Below are positions 36,115 to 44,808 of a DNA stretch of 64,000 nt, in pieces. The translations under genes and the position numbers were made by a program. Every line of letters starts with the position of its first letter. Position 1 is the first letter of the stretch. The notes beneath the pieces are model-generated. The model saw only the letters and a program-made list of their open reading frames with translations. It was not told the origin of the DNA and searched no databases. Origin of the DNA: Butyrivibrio proteoclasticus (GTDB lineage: Bacteria; Bacillota; Clostridia; Lachnospirales; Lachnospiraceae); assembly GCF_900115735.1 (NCBI RefSeq), contig NZ_FOXO01000018.1, forward strand, positions 20,908 to 84,907, read 5' to 3'.

Positions 36115-38226
36115 ATGCTTAAAGACCTGGCAAAAAGTGCTCTGATAAAATTGAATGTAATTAAATACAACAGAACTGTTAATGCTAAGTCTTCAGCTTA
36201 TGATAAATGGCAGAAAGCCATTGAAAAACAGCCTGTTGTTAAGGCAGATGCGCCTGTCATTATGGAGACTCTGGAAACAGGAGAGGTTGTGCCTTACAAA
36301 AAGCCTGATCCAAAGGTAAAGATAATTACCTATTCCAAGGTGTGGGACGTATCCGGTATTAATGGTGATGCGAATACTATCTACATCTTTGCAAGCAACA
36401 GGGGCAAACTTACCAAAAGAGCTGCAGAGGTCATTAAGCAGTACTTTATTGCTCATCCGGAGCACAATGTAGTTTACGGAGACGAAGATGAAATTGGAAC
36501 CAGAGGCAAATATATTCACCCATATTTCAAGCCCGATTGGTCTCCGGACTCTTATTTGAATGCTTTCTATATAGGCAGCATTTTTGCATGCCGTTCAGAA
36601 ACCCTGCATGCAGCTTCGACGGAATATGATAATGCCGTAAGGATGCTTGGTGGTGTTTCCAACAAAAAAAATACACCAGAGCAGATTGGACTTGAGGCAT
36701 CGCTTCTTGCAGCAGATGTCCTGTTTTGTATGCTGGCAATTCATGAGAGGGCTTTTGCAAAAAGAACCGGCATGGAACTTCCAATTGGTCATATCAATGA
36801 GGTGTTATTCCATCGAAGTGGTGAGCAGGAGGTCTTTTACGGAAGATCGTTTCATAATTCAAAACATATGCTGTTAAAGCCTGCTACAGTCAGTATTATA
36901 ATTCCGTCCAAGGATCATCCGGATATTCTCCAGCAATGTGTTGACTCTATAATTGAGACAACAAGTGATGAGAATATCAAATATGAAATAGTGATAATAG
37001 ATAATGGGTCATCTGCTGCAAACAGGATCAAGTACGGAGCATATTGCGGCCGTATTTCTCGTAAGAATGGCCTCACTAAAATAAACTATATTTATAAACT
37101 TCAGGAGTTTAATTTCTCGGCTATGTGTAATCAGGGCGTGAGAAATTCAACAGGAGAATATCTCCTTTTCCTAAATGATGATATTGAAGCTAAAAAGGAT
37201 GGTTGGCTTCGTGAGATGCTTTCCCAGGCACAGCTTGGCCATGTGGGAGCCGTTGGAGCAAAGCTTATTTACCCTGACACAGATTTAATCCAGCATGCAG
37301 GAATAGCCAATGTAAGACGAGGTCCTGTTCACAAACTGCAGAAAATGCATGATGTGAAGAACCACTATTTTGGCTATAACAGAGGTGTTCACAACAATAT
37401 TGGTGTTACTGCAGCATGTCTTTTGATAAGCAGGAAAAAATATAATGATATCGGAGGCTTCCCTGAGGAGCTGAAGGTGGCTTTTAATGATGTGGATTTC
37501 TGTTACTCTGTGATAGAGGCAGGCTACTACAATGTTTGCTGCAATCATATTTATCTTTATCATCATGAGTCACTTACAAGGGGAATTGATAATCTTGACC
37601 CCAAAAAGATGGAAAGGCTTGGGCGTGAAGGTGATACGCTCATGAGACGCCATTCGCATCTATACAATTTTGATCCGTTCTATAGTCCGCATCTTACTGA
37701 AGATGAGACTATTTCTGCAATTATACCGAAAGAGGATTATACTCCGGTTGAAGATATTCCGTATAGTCGTATTACATCGCACGAAAATGGAATAGAAGGA
37801 GTTAGAGAAGATCAGTGCCTGAGGATTGGTTGTGAGTACAATGGAACTTTAGACAACTGGTTGTATGGTGTTACCGCTGAGGGCAATGATGCCGGGTATT
37901 ATTTAAAGGGCTATAGTTTTGTTATTGGTTCTGATAATGCCATTTTTGAAAAGCAGCTTCTTTTGCGCCTTGTGGAGAGGCACGAAAACGGCGCCGGTCC
38001 TACTGATAATAAGGTTTATACCGTTCCTCTTTACACGTGGTACAGGCCTGATATCATGATAAGACTTCAGGATCAGGTTAACGTTGACCTGACAGGGTAC
38101 AAGGTAAAGATAAAAAAAGGTGACCTTGCACCGGGGTATTATCAGATCGGTATGCTTGCTGTTGATAAGACCAGTCGCCTTAAACTGGTGAATTGGGTAC
38201 CCAATATTCTTAACGTGAAAGAGTGA
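36115..38226 (+). CDS. GT2 glycosyltransferase with one complete and one partial GT-A unit
   Basis: 703 residues. The complete GT-A domain begins near residue 258 (VSIIIPSKDHPDILQQC), with IIDNGSSA, then FLNDDIEA near 352 and VGAVGAKLIYP-DTDLIQHAG, typical of rhamnan-type synthases. The region at about 60-230 looks like the back half of another GT2 domain (YGDEDEIGTRGKYIHPYFKPDW) without the donor-binding front half. A C-terminal ~170-residue region may bind the polymer. GGGG precedes the ATG. It is the first of a set of GT2 genes and probably extends the polymer chain at the cytosolic face. Confidence 0.85.
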   Translation: MLKDLAKSALIKLNVIKYNRTVNAKSSAYDKWQKAIEKQPVVKADAPVIMETLETGEVVPYKKPDPKVKIITYSKVWDVSGINGDANTIYIFASNRGKLTKRAAEVIKQYFIAHPEHNVVYGDEDEIGTRGKYIHPYFKPDWSPDSYLNAFYIGSIFACRSETLHAASTEYDNAVRMLGGVSNKKNTPEQIGLEASLLAADVLFCMLAIHERAFAKRTGMELPIGHINEVLFHRSGEQEVFYGRSFHNSKHMLLKPATVSIIIPSKDHPDILQQCVDSIIETTSDENIKYEIVIIDNGSSAANRIKYGAYCGRISRKNGLTKINYIYKLQEFNFSAMCNQGVRNSTGEYLLFLNDDIEAKKDGWLREMLSQAQLGHVGAVGAKLIYPDTDLIQHAGIANVRRGPVHKLQKMHDVKNHYFGYNRGVHNNIGVTAACLLISRKKYNDIGGFPEELKVAFNDVDFCYSVIEAGYYNVCCNHIYLYHHESLTRGIDNLDPKKMERLGREGDTLMRRHSHLYNFDPFYSPHLTEDETISAIIPKEDYTPVEDIPYSRITSHENGIEGVREDQCLRIGCEYNGTLDNWLYGVTAEGNDAGYYLKGYSFVIGSDNAIFEKQLLLRLVERHENGAGPTDNKVYTVPLYTWYRPDIMIRLQDQVNVDLTGYKVKIKKGDLAPGYYQIGMLAVDKTSRLKLVNWVPNILNVKE

Positions 38227-38241
38227 GATTTAGGAGTAGTA

Positions 38242-40302
38242 ATGAGTGATATTGATTTTAAGTCTGCATATGAGAAAGAAAAGCTTAAGAGTGCAGAGCT
38301 GGCCAGCAGAATAGCTGAGCTTGAGGATAAGAATCAGGAGCTTCAGTTTAAGCTGGACAGGATTAAGAATAATCCCATATGGAAGGCTTCAACTCCTGCC
38401 AGAAATACCATGCACTGGGTGATCAGGCAAAGAGACAGGATTAGAAATCAGGGATCTTTAAAAGGAGTCATTGCCAAGATAAAGTACAAGCAGATTGAGA
38501 AAAAGGCAATGACTCACTACGGAACTGAAAGCTTTCCAAGTGAAGAGACCAGGAAAGAGCAGGAAAATACAAGGTTTGAATATGCACCGCTTATTTCCAT
38601 CCTTGTGCCTTTATACAACACTCCTGAGAAATTTTTGAGGGACATGATTGAGTCAGTTTTGACTCAGACATATTCTAACTGGCAGCTTTGTCTTGCTGAT
38701 GGTTCTGATGCTGAACATATTGAACTTGTGTCAAGGATTGTTAAGGAGTATCAGGATAAGGATTTAGATAATGGAGCCGGAAAAAGATTAAAGAATAGAA
38801 TCAGTTACATGAAGCTTGAGAAAAATGAGGGTATTTCAGGTAATACCAACCATTGTCTTGAGTTGGCAGAGGGTGAATATATAGGTCTTTTTGATCATGA
38901 TGATATTCTTCATCCGGAAGTTCTTTATTGGTATGTAAAGGCGATTAATGAGGAAAAGGCAGATTATCTTTACTGTGATGAGACGACCTTCAAGGGTGAT
39001 GACATCAATAAGATGATCACTATGCATTTTAAGCCTGATTATGCAATTGACAATTTAAGGGCTAATAACTATATTTGCCATTTCAGTGTTTTTAAAAGAA
39101 CTCTTTTAGAGGGAACAGAACTCTTTAGAACTAAGTTTGATGGAAGTCAGGACCACGACATGATTCTTCGTCTGACTGACAGAGCGCAGCATATCGTTCA
39201 TATTCCAAAGCTTTTGTACTACTGGAGATCCCACGCGGGGTCGGTTGCTTCAGATATCAATGCAAAACCATATGCCATTGAGGCTGCAAAGGGCGCGGTT
39301 GCTGATCACTTAAGGCGACACGGTTACGATCACTTTAAGATTTCAAGCACCAGAGCTTTTGAGACAATCTTTAAGATTTCATATGAGGTTGTGGGAACGC
39401 CCAAGATAAGCATTGTAATTCCAAACTGTGAGCATGCAGAAGACCTTAAGAGATGTATAGATTCAATTTATGAGAAATCTGTTTACGACAATTACGAGAT
39501 AATCGTTGTTGAGAATGGCAGCAAGGGTTCAGAAATAAAGGGCTATTACGAAGAACTTAAGAATGGCTCATTAAAAGATATAGTGAAGGTGGTTGATTTC
39601 TACGAGAATGGTCTTCATTTAAATGCGGATGGCTCAAAGCCGGCGTTTAACTATTCAGCAGTTGTAAACTATGGAGTTTCAAAATCTACCGGTGAATACA
39701 TAGTTCTTTTGAACAATGATACTCAGGTTATAACGGTTAACTGGATGGAAGAGCTGCTTATGTACGCTCAGAGAAGTGATGTTGGAGCAGTTGGTGCAAA
39801 GCTTTATTTCCCTGACAGAAAGATTCAACATGCTGGCGTAGTGCTTAAGCTTGGTGCACACAGAACAGCAGGCCATTCACATTATGGCCAGGCAGGTATG
39901 AACCTTGGATACATGGGACGACTTTGCTATGCTCAGGATGTCAGCGCTGTTACAGGCGCATGCCTTATGGTGAGCAGGGCAAAATATGATGAGGTTGGCG
40001 GCTTTGATGAAGGTTTTAGAGTAAGTCTTAATGATGTGGACTTTTGTTTAAAGCTTCGTGACAAGGGATATCTGAATGTATTTACTCCATTTGCCGAGCT
40101 TTATCACTATGAGTCATTGTCAAGGGGACTTGACCTTGAAGGTGAAAATGCAAAGCGCTACGAGGCAGAGTCAGAGCACTTCAGAACAAAATGGAAGGCA
40201 GTACTTGATAAGGGTGATCCATACTACAATCCGAACTTCTCACTTGATAGAAGTGATTTTAGTTTAAATGTAGAGGGCTATTCAAGCTTAAGAGTACAGT
40301 AA
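38242..40302 (+). CDS. Bidomain GT2 glycosyltransferase with N-terminal coiled coil
   Basis: 686 residues. A short coiled coil (about 10-42) precedes GT-A domain 1 from about 116 (ISILVPLYNTPEKFLRDM; LFDHDDILHPE near 216) and domain 2 from about 387 (ISIVIPNCEHAEDLKRC; YIVLLNNDTQV near 485; VGAVGAKLYFPDRKIQHAGV). Both domains keep their Asp-rich metal motif, so the protein could add two different linkages, as in bidomain polysaccharide synthases. It lies 15 bases after its neighbour. The donor sugars are unknown; dTDP-rhamnose is a candidate because of rfbBAC. Confidence 0.9.
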   Translation: MSDIDFKSAYEKEKLKSAELASRIAELEDKNQELQFKLDRIKNNPIWKASTPARNTMHWVIRQRDRIRNQGSLKGVIAKIKYKQIEKKAMTHYGTESFPSEETRKEQENTRFEYAPLISILVPLYNTPEKFLRDMIESVLTQTYSNWQLCLADGSDAEHIELVSRIVKEYQDKDLDNGAGKRLKNRISYMKLEKNEGISGNTNHCLELAEGEYIGLFDHDDILHPEVLYWYVKAINEEKADYLYCDETTFKGDDINKMITMHFKPDYAIDNLRANNYICHFSVFKRTLLEGTELFRTKFDGSQDHDMILRLTDRAQHIVHIPKLLYYWRSHAGSVASDINAKPYAIEAAKGAVADHLRRHGYDHFKISSTRAFETIFKISYEVVGTPKISIVIPNCEHAEDLKRCIDSIYEKSVYDNYEIIVVENGSKGSEIKGYYEELKNGSLKDIVKVVDFYENGLHLNADGSKPAFNYSAVVNYGVSKSTGEYIVLLNNDTQVITVNWMEELLMYAQRSDVGAVGAKLYFPDRKIQHAGVVLKLGAHRTAGHSHYGQAGMNLGYMGRLCYAQDVSAVTGACLMVSRAKYDEVGGFDEGFRVSLNDVDFCLKLRDKGYLNVFTPFAELYHYESLSRGLDLEGENAKRYEAESEHFRTKWKAVLDKGDPYYNPNFSLDRSDFSLNVEGYSSLRVQ

Positions 40303-40322
40303 TCGGCTTTATGTGATATAAT
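40294..40322 (+). promoter_or_regulatory. Possible extended -10 promoter for the phosphohexomutase gene
   Basis: TGATATAAT ending at 40322 is an extended -10 element; the -35 position has no good match. It stands between the GT2 gene and a hairpin-rich ~200-nt leader, which fits a separate transcript for the phosphohexomutase. Confidence 0.4.
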
Positions 40323-40340
40323 ATTATGATGGAGGCGTCA

Positions 40341-40493
40341 AAAGTCGAAAATGCGTACATGCTTGCATGTTAAGCATTTTGACTTTATGAACCGAACAAA
40401 TATGAGAAATAAACAATTTACGTAGTAAATTAGCGGTTTCCGGATATTTGTAGAATTGCGAGAGTTTCGAAGAAACGACGCAATTCGTATATC
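40341..40493 (+). promoter_or_regulatory. Structured leader with three hairpins upstream of the phosphohexomutase gene
   Basis: Hairpin 1: AAAGTC/GACTTT, AAAATGC/GCATTTT and ACATGC/GCATGT nested over 40341-40386. Hairpin 2: AATTTAC/GTAAATT (40415-40431), enclosed by AACCG/CGGTT (40390-40438). Hairpin 3: GATAT/ATATC, GAATTGCG/CGCAATTC and GTTTC/GAAAC nested over 40443-40493. No T tract follows. I do not recognise a known riboswitch class. The rest of the 232-base gap holds only the AGGAGG site. Confidence 0.6.
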
Positions 40494-40534
40494 ATATTAT
40501 CGGTTTTAATTTCAAAATTTAGGAGGAAAGATAT

Positions 40535-42274
40535 ATGAGTAAAGCTACAGAACAGTTTGAGTATTGGCTTAACAATGATTATTTTGACCAGGAGACAAAG
40601 GATGAGCTCCTTGCCATCAGAAATAATGCTGATGAGGTTGAAGATCGTTTCTATAGAGAACTTGAATTTGGTACAGGCGGACTTCGTGGAGTTATCGGAG
40701 CGGGCACAAACAGAATGAATAAATACGTTGTAAGAAAGGCTACACAGGGTCTTGCTAATTACATCAAAAAGCACGGCGGAGCTGATGCAGCAAAGAAGGG
40801 CGTTGCTATTTCCTATGACTGCAGAAAGTTTTCACCTGAGTTTGCAGAAGAGACAGCTCTTTGTCTTGCAGCAAACGGAATCAAGGCTTATGTAAGTGAT
40901 ATCCTTCGTCCTACACCTGAGCTTTCTTTTGCACTTAGAGAGTTTGGATGTATTGCAGGTGTAATGGTTACAGCTTCTCACAATCCACCTGAATACAACG
41001 GATATAAGGTATACTGGGAGGACGGCGCACAGATCACACCTCCTCACGATACAGGAATCATCAGTGAAGTTATGGCTATCACTGATTACAATGAAGTTAA
41101 GACAATGCCAAAGGAAGAGGCTGTTAAGGCAGGTCTTTATGTTTCATTTGGCGAAGAGCTTGATGATAAGTACATGGTTGAGCTTAAGAAGCAGATCATC
41201 CATCAGGATGTTATTGATGAGATGGCTGATAAGTTCACTATCGTTTATACACCATTCCACGGAACAGGTAATCTTCCTGTAAGAAGAGTTCTTAAGGAAC
41301 TTGGATTTAAGAATGTGTTCGTAGTACCTGAGCAGGAACTTCCGGATCCTGACTTCACAACACTTGAATATCCTAATCCTGAAGATCCTAAGGCATTTAA
41401 GCTTGCCCTTGAGCTTGCAAAAGAGAAGGATGCAGACATTGTTCTTGCAACTGACCCTGATGCAGACCGTCTTGGAATCTATGCAAAAGATACAAAGACA
41501 GGTGAATATGTTGGATTTACTGGTAACATGTCAGGTATGCTCATTGGTGACTATATCTTAAGAGAGCGCACAAAGACAAATACAATGCCGGCTAACCCTG
41601 CATTTGTTACTACTATTGTTACTACAAACATGGCAAAGACTGTTGCCAAGAAGTATGGCTGCCATTACATTGAAGTTCTTACAGGATTTAAGTATATCGG
41701 CGAGCAGATCAAATTATTCGAGCAGAACGGACAGTCTTACAACTATGTATTTGGTCTTGAGGAGTCCTATGGATGTCTTGCAGGAACACACGCAAGAGAT
41801 AAGGATGCTGTTGTTGCAGTTATGTGTCTCTGCGAACTTGCTGCTTTCTACAAAAAGCAGGGCAAGAGCGTATGGGATGCTATGATTGATATGTACGAAG
41901 AGTATGGCTATTACAAGGAAGGTCAGTACTCAATCACAATGAAGGGCAAGGAAGGCGCAGAGCAGATTGCAGCACTTATGGATAAGCTTCGCAGCAATCC
42001 ACCTAAGGAGTTCGGCCAGTGGAAGGTTGAAGAGTTCAGAGACTACAAGACAGGCAAGACTCTTGATATGGCTACAGGCAAGGAAGGCGAGACAGGGCTT
42101 CCTACATCAAATGTTCTTTACTTTGCACTTGATAACGATGCATGGTGCTGTGCAAGACCTTCAGGCACAGAGCCTAAGATCAAGTTCTACATGGGCGTTA
42201 AGGGTAAAGACCTTGCTGATGCAGACAAACTTCAGGAAGAACTCACAAATGCGGTTAAGGCTGTAATTGGCTGA
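40535..42274 (+). CDS. Phosphoglucomutase/phosphomannomutase family phosphohexomutase
   Basis: 579 residues, the size of the PgcA-type alpha-D-phosphohexomutases. VMVTASHNPPEYNGYKVYW near residues 145-163 holds the phosphoserine, ATDPDADRLG near 305 binds metal, GLEESYG near 408 binds sugar, and RPSGTEPKIKFY near 545 binds phosphate. It interconverts glucose-6-phosphate and glucose-1-phosphate (or mannose equivalents), supplying RfbA and UDP-glucose synthesis. AGGAGG precedes the ATG. Codon use is of the high-expression type, like rfbB. A structured repeat begins two bases after the stop codon. Confidence 0.95.
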   Translation: MSKATEQFEYWLNNDYFDQETKDELLAIRNNADEVEDRFYRELEFGTGGLRGVIGAGTNRMNKYVVRKATQGLANYIKKHGGADAAKKGVAISYDCRKFSPEFAEETALCLAANGIKAYVSDILRPTPELSFALREFGCIAGVMVTASHNPPEYNGYKVYWEDGAQITPPHDTGIISEVMAITDYNEVKTMPKEEAVKAGLYVSFGEELDDKYMVELKKQIIHQDVIDEMADKFTIVYTPFHGTGNLPVRRVLKELGFKNVFVVPEQELPDPDFTTLEYPNPEDPKAFKLALELAKEKDADIVLATDPDADRLGIYAKDTKTGEYVGFTGNMSGMLIGDYILRERTKTNTMPANPAFVTTIVTTNMAKTVAKKYGCHYIEVLTGFKYIGEQIKLFEQNGQSYNYVFGLEESYGCLAGTHARDKDAVVAVMCLCELAAFYKKQGKSVWDAMIDMYEEYGYYKEGQYSITMKGKEGAEQIAALMDKLRSNPPKEFGQWKVEEFRDYKTGKTLDMATGKEGETGLPTSNVLYFALDNDAWCCARPSGTEPKIKFYMGVKGKDLADADKLQEELTNAVKAVIG

Positions 42275-42276
42275 AA

Positions 42277-42348
42277 GCACTTGACGAGGTAATATCGAGG
42301 CTAGTGCGAACGTGTTTTGGCGAGGCTTTAGCCGAGAGCAAAACTTCT
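42277..42348 (+). repeat. Structured repeat unit after the phosphohexomutase gene
   Basis: Same family as the units after rfbA. GCACT (42277-42281) pairs with AGTGC (42303-42307). GTTTT (42314-42318) pairs with AAAAC (42340-42344), where the rfbA units have GTTCT with AGAAC, a compensatory change. The inner stem is GGC/GCC (42324-42333). The position just after a stop codon is also conserved. Confidence 0.85.
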
Positions 42349-42373
42349 TCATTTTAAAACTCAGGAGATATTT

Positions 42374-43825
42374 ATGGGCATAAAGAATGCAGCAAAAAAA
42401 ACAATAGCATATGCGAAACGCAATGGTGCTAAGGCTGCATTCTTTGCTGCTATTGAAAGATTGTCTGAAAATAGAAAAGAAAAATATACATATAATGAAT
42501 TGTCAGAGGCGGTACTCAATGAGCAAAAGCAGGAGTACAAGGTTCTGGCAGAAACAGGAGGCGCTTTGCGGTTTAGCATTGTAGTGCCTCTTTTTAATAC
42601 TCCGGAGAAATATCTTTGTCAGATGATAGATTCTGTAGTCGCTCAGACTTATGGGAACTGGGAGCTGGTCCTTGCAGATGCTTCACCGGTAGAATCTGAT
42701 TTGGTAAAAAAGTATATGAAGGAAGATCCAAGGATAAAATATTATCACCTTGGTGCCAATGAAGGTATTTCTGAAAACACCAATAGAGGGATTGAGAAAG
42801 CTGTTGGCGATTATATAGGCCTTTTGGACCATGATGATCTGCTTACACCGGATGCACTATATGAAGTTTCAAGAGTGATAAAAAAGAGCATGTCAAGAAA
42901 CCACCTCACACAGTTTCAGACATGCCCCATCAGGCTTATCTATTCAGATGAAGATAAGTTTGATGATCACAAAAATCTTTATTATGAACATCATCAAAAA
43001 CCTTCATTTAATTTGGATTATCTTTTGTCCAATAATTATATCTGTCATTTTACAGTAATGAGGGCTGATATAATAAAGAGACTTAAATTTAGAAAAAAAT
43101 ATGACGGAGCTCAGGATTTTGATCTTGTTTTAAGAGCTTGTCTTGAGGCAACGCTGTCAATGCCAATGGCTACTGATCAGATTGCCCACATTGATAAGGT
43201 TCTTTATCATTGGAGATGTCATAAAGGTTCCACAGCATCCAATCCTGCCAGTAAAATGTATGCTTATGAGGCAGGGAAGATTGCTATCGGCGATGCTTTA
43301 AGGAAGTATGGAGTGGAGGCGGAAATAGCTAAACTTCCACATCTTGGATTTTACAGAGTCAATTATTCAGAAGATATTTTTTTTCAGAGAAAAGATATTG
43401 GCTGTGTTGGCGGTAAGCTAATAAACAAAAAAGGCAGAGTTGCCGGAGGAATTTACCAAAAAGACGGTACTTCAGTATTTAATGGATTGCCGGTTGGTTA
43501 TAGTGGCGGCCTTCAGCATAAAGCTGTTGTACAGCAGGACTGCTATGCAGTGGACATAAGATGCATGGCACTTAGACCTGAGTTTGCACAGTCGTTTAAG
43601 GATATTGCAGGTTTTGAGTATGAGGATACGTTTAGTGACTTGCAAAAGGATGTGGCTGATACAGGTCTTGATAGTGTTCAGGCTGATAGAAAAGCAGCAT
43701 ATCTTGAAAAAATTAATAGTTTGACAGAGGAAGAAATCCTTAAGATCAATTTAAAAATCGGGGAAGAAATGAAAAGGCATGGCTTAAGGGTTATGTGGGA
43801 TCCACAGATTGTCAGGAAAATATAG
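42374..43825 (+). CDS. GT2 glycosyltransferase with partial second GT unit
   Basis: 483 residues. The GT-A domain starts near residue 66 (FSIVVPLFNTPEKYLCQM), with LLDHDDLLTPD near 150 and the GAQDFDLVLR acceptor-side motif near 240. From about 340 a segment (IGCVGGKLINKKGRVAGGI) resembles the back half of a second GT2 domain but lacks a front half, the mirror of the arrangement at 36115. AGGAGA precedes the ATG. It probably adds sugars to the growing chain in the cytosol. Confidence 0.85.
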   Translation: MGIKNAAKKTIAYAKRNGAKAAFFAAIERLSENRKEKYTYNELSEAVLNEQKQEYKVLAETGGALRFSIVVPLFNTPEKYLCQMIDSVVAQTYGNWELVLADASPVESDLVKKYMKEDPRIKYYHLGANEGISENTNRGIEKAVGDYIGLLDHDDLLTPDALYEVSRVIKKSMSRNHLTQFQTCPIRLIYSDEDKFDDHKNLYYEHHQKPSFNLDYLLSNNYICHFTVMRADIIKRLKFRKKYDGAQDFDLVLRACLEATLSMPMATDQIAHIDKVLYHWRCHKGSTASNPASKMYAYEAGKIAIGDALRKYGVEAEIAKLPHLGFYRVNYSEDIFFQRKDIGCVGGKLINKKGRVAGGIYQKDGTSVFNGLPVGYSGGLQHKAVVQQDCYAVDIRCMALRPEFAQSFKDIAGFEYEDTFSDLQKDVADTGLDSVQADRKAAYLEKINSLTEEEILKINLKIGEEMKRHGLRVMWDPQIVRKI

Positions 43826-43836
43826 GGAAAGAGCGT

Positions 43837-44808
43837 ATGGAAAAAGTTTCGGTTATAATTCCCAATTATAATGGAAAAAAGTTTTTGAATGATTGCCTTG
43901 AAAGCTTGAAAAAGCAGACTTTCAGGGATTTTAGAGTACTTATAGTTGACAATGGATCAACGGATGGAAGTCAGGATTTTATAAAAAATAATTATCCAAG
44001 GGTAACATTAGTGGCTCTTCCTGAAAATACCGGTTTTGCCAATGCTGTGAATATTGGCATAAAATCCTGTATGTCAGAGTATGTTTTTTTACTGAATGAT
44101 GATACCGTCTGCTCAGAAGATGTGCTGGAAAGATTGGTGTCCACTATGGACAGGAAAAAGAAAATTTTCAGTGCGCAGGCCAAGATGCTTCAGTTTAAAG
44201 AGCCGCACCTTATCGACGATGCGGGTGATCTTTATTGTGCTTTGGGATGGGCCTTTTCTCCGGGAAGAGATAAGGATAACAAGTATTTTTCAAGCATTGA
44301 ACCTGTGACCAGTGCCTGTGCGGGAGCTGCCATATACAGAAGAGAGCTTTTTAATGAAGTTGGGCTTTTTGATCCTGCACATTTTTGCTATCTTGAGGAT
44401 ATTGACATTGGATACAGAGCAAGATTAAAGGGGTATATCAACGTCTGTGATCCGGGAGCAATAGTTTATCACGCAGGAAGCGGTACAAGCGGTTCAAGAT
44501 ATAACAGATTTAAGGTTGAACTTACTGCGGGAAATAATTTATACTTTATTTATAAAAATATGCCTATCCTTCAGATAGTTGTAAACTTGCCGCTTATTCT
44601 GGCAGGAATATTGATAAAGCATGTTTTTTATACAAAGAGGGGACTTGGAGGAGCACATCTAAAGGGGCTTGCCCTTGGCTTATCCAAGATTAGAGTTAAT
44701 GCCGACAAAAGAGTGGCATTTGGGAAAAAAGAAATCTTTAACAGTTTTAGGATGCAGCTGGAGCTGTGGATTAACTGTGCCAGGAAGTTTGGGGCTGTAT
44801 TTTTATGA
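43837..44808 (+). CDS. GT2 glycosyltransferase (rhamnosyltransferase-like)
   Basis: 323 residues from ATG 43837 (GGGAAAGAG upstream; the longer GTG start at 43795 overlaps the previous gene). VSVIIPNYNGKKFLNDC opens the GT-A fold, VDNGSTDGS follows near residue 35, LNDDTVC near 85, and LEDIDIGYRARLKGY near 185 is the acceptor-side acidic motif. A C-terminal membrane-associated segment (LPLILAGILIKHVFY) is present near 250. It overlaps the initiating transferase gene by an ATGA junction, so the first chain sugars may be added by this enzyme (inference). Confidence 0.88.
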   Translation: MEKVSVIIPNYNGKKFLNDCLESLKKQTFRDFRVLIVDNGSTDGSQDFIKNNYPRVTLVALPENTGFANAVNIGIKSCMSEYVFLLNDDTVCSEDVLERLVSTMDRKKKIFSAQAKMLQFKEPHLIDDAGDLYCALGWAFSPGRDKDNKYFSSIEPVTSACAGAAIYRRELFNEVGLFDPAHFCYLEDIDIGYRARLKGYINVCDPGAIVYHAGSGTSGSRYNRFKVELTAGNNLYFIYKNMPILQIVVNLPLILAGILIKHVFYTKRGLGGAHLKGLALGLSKIRVNADKRVAFGKKEIFNSFRMQLELWINCARKFGAVFL

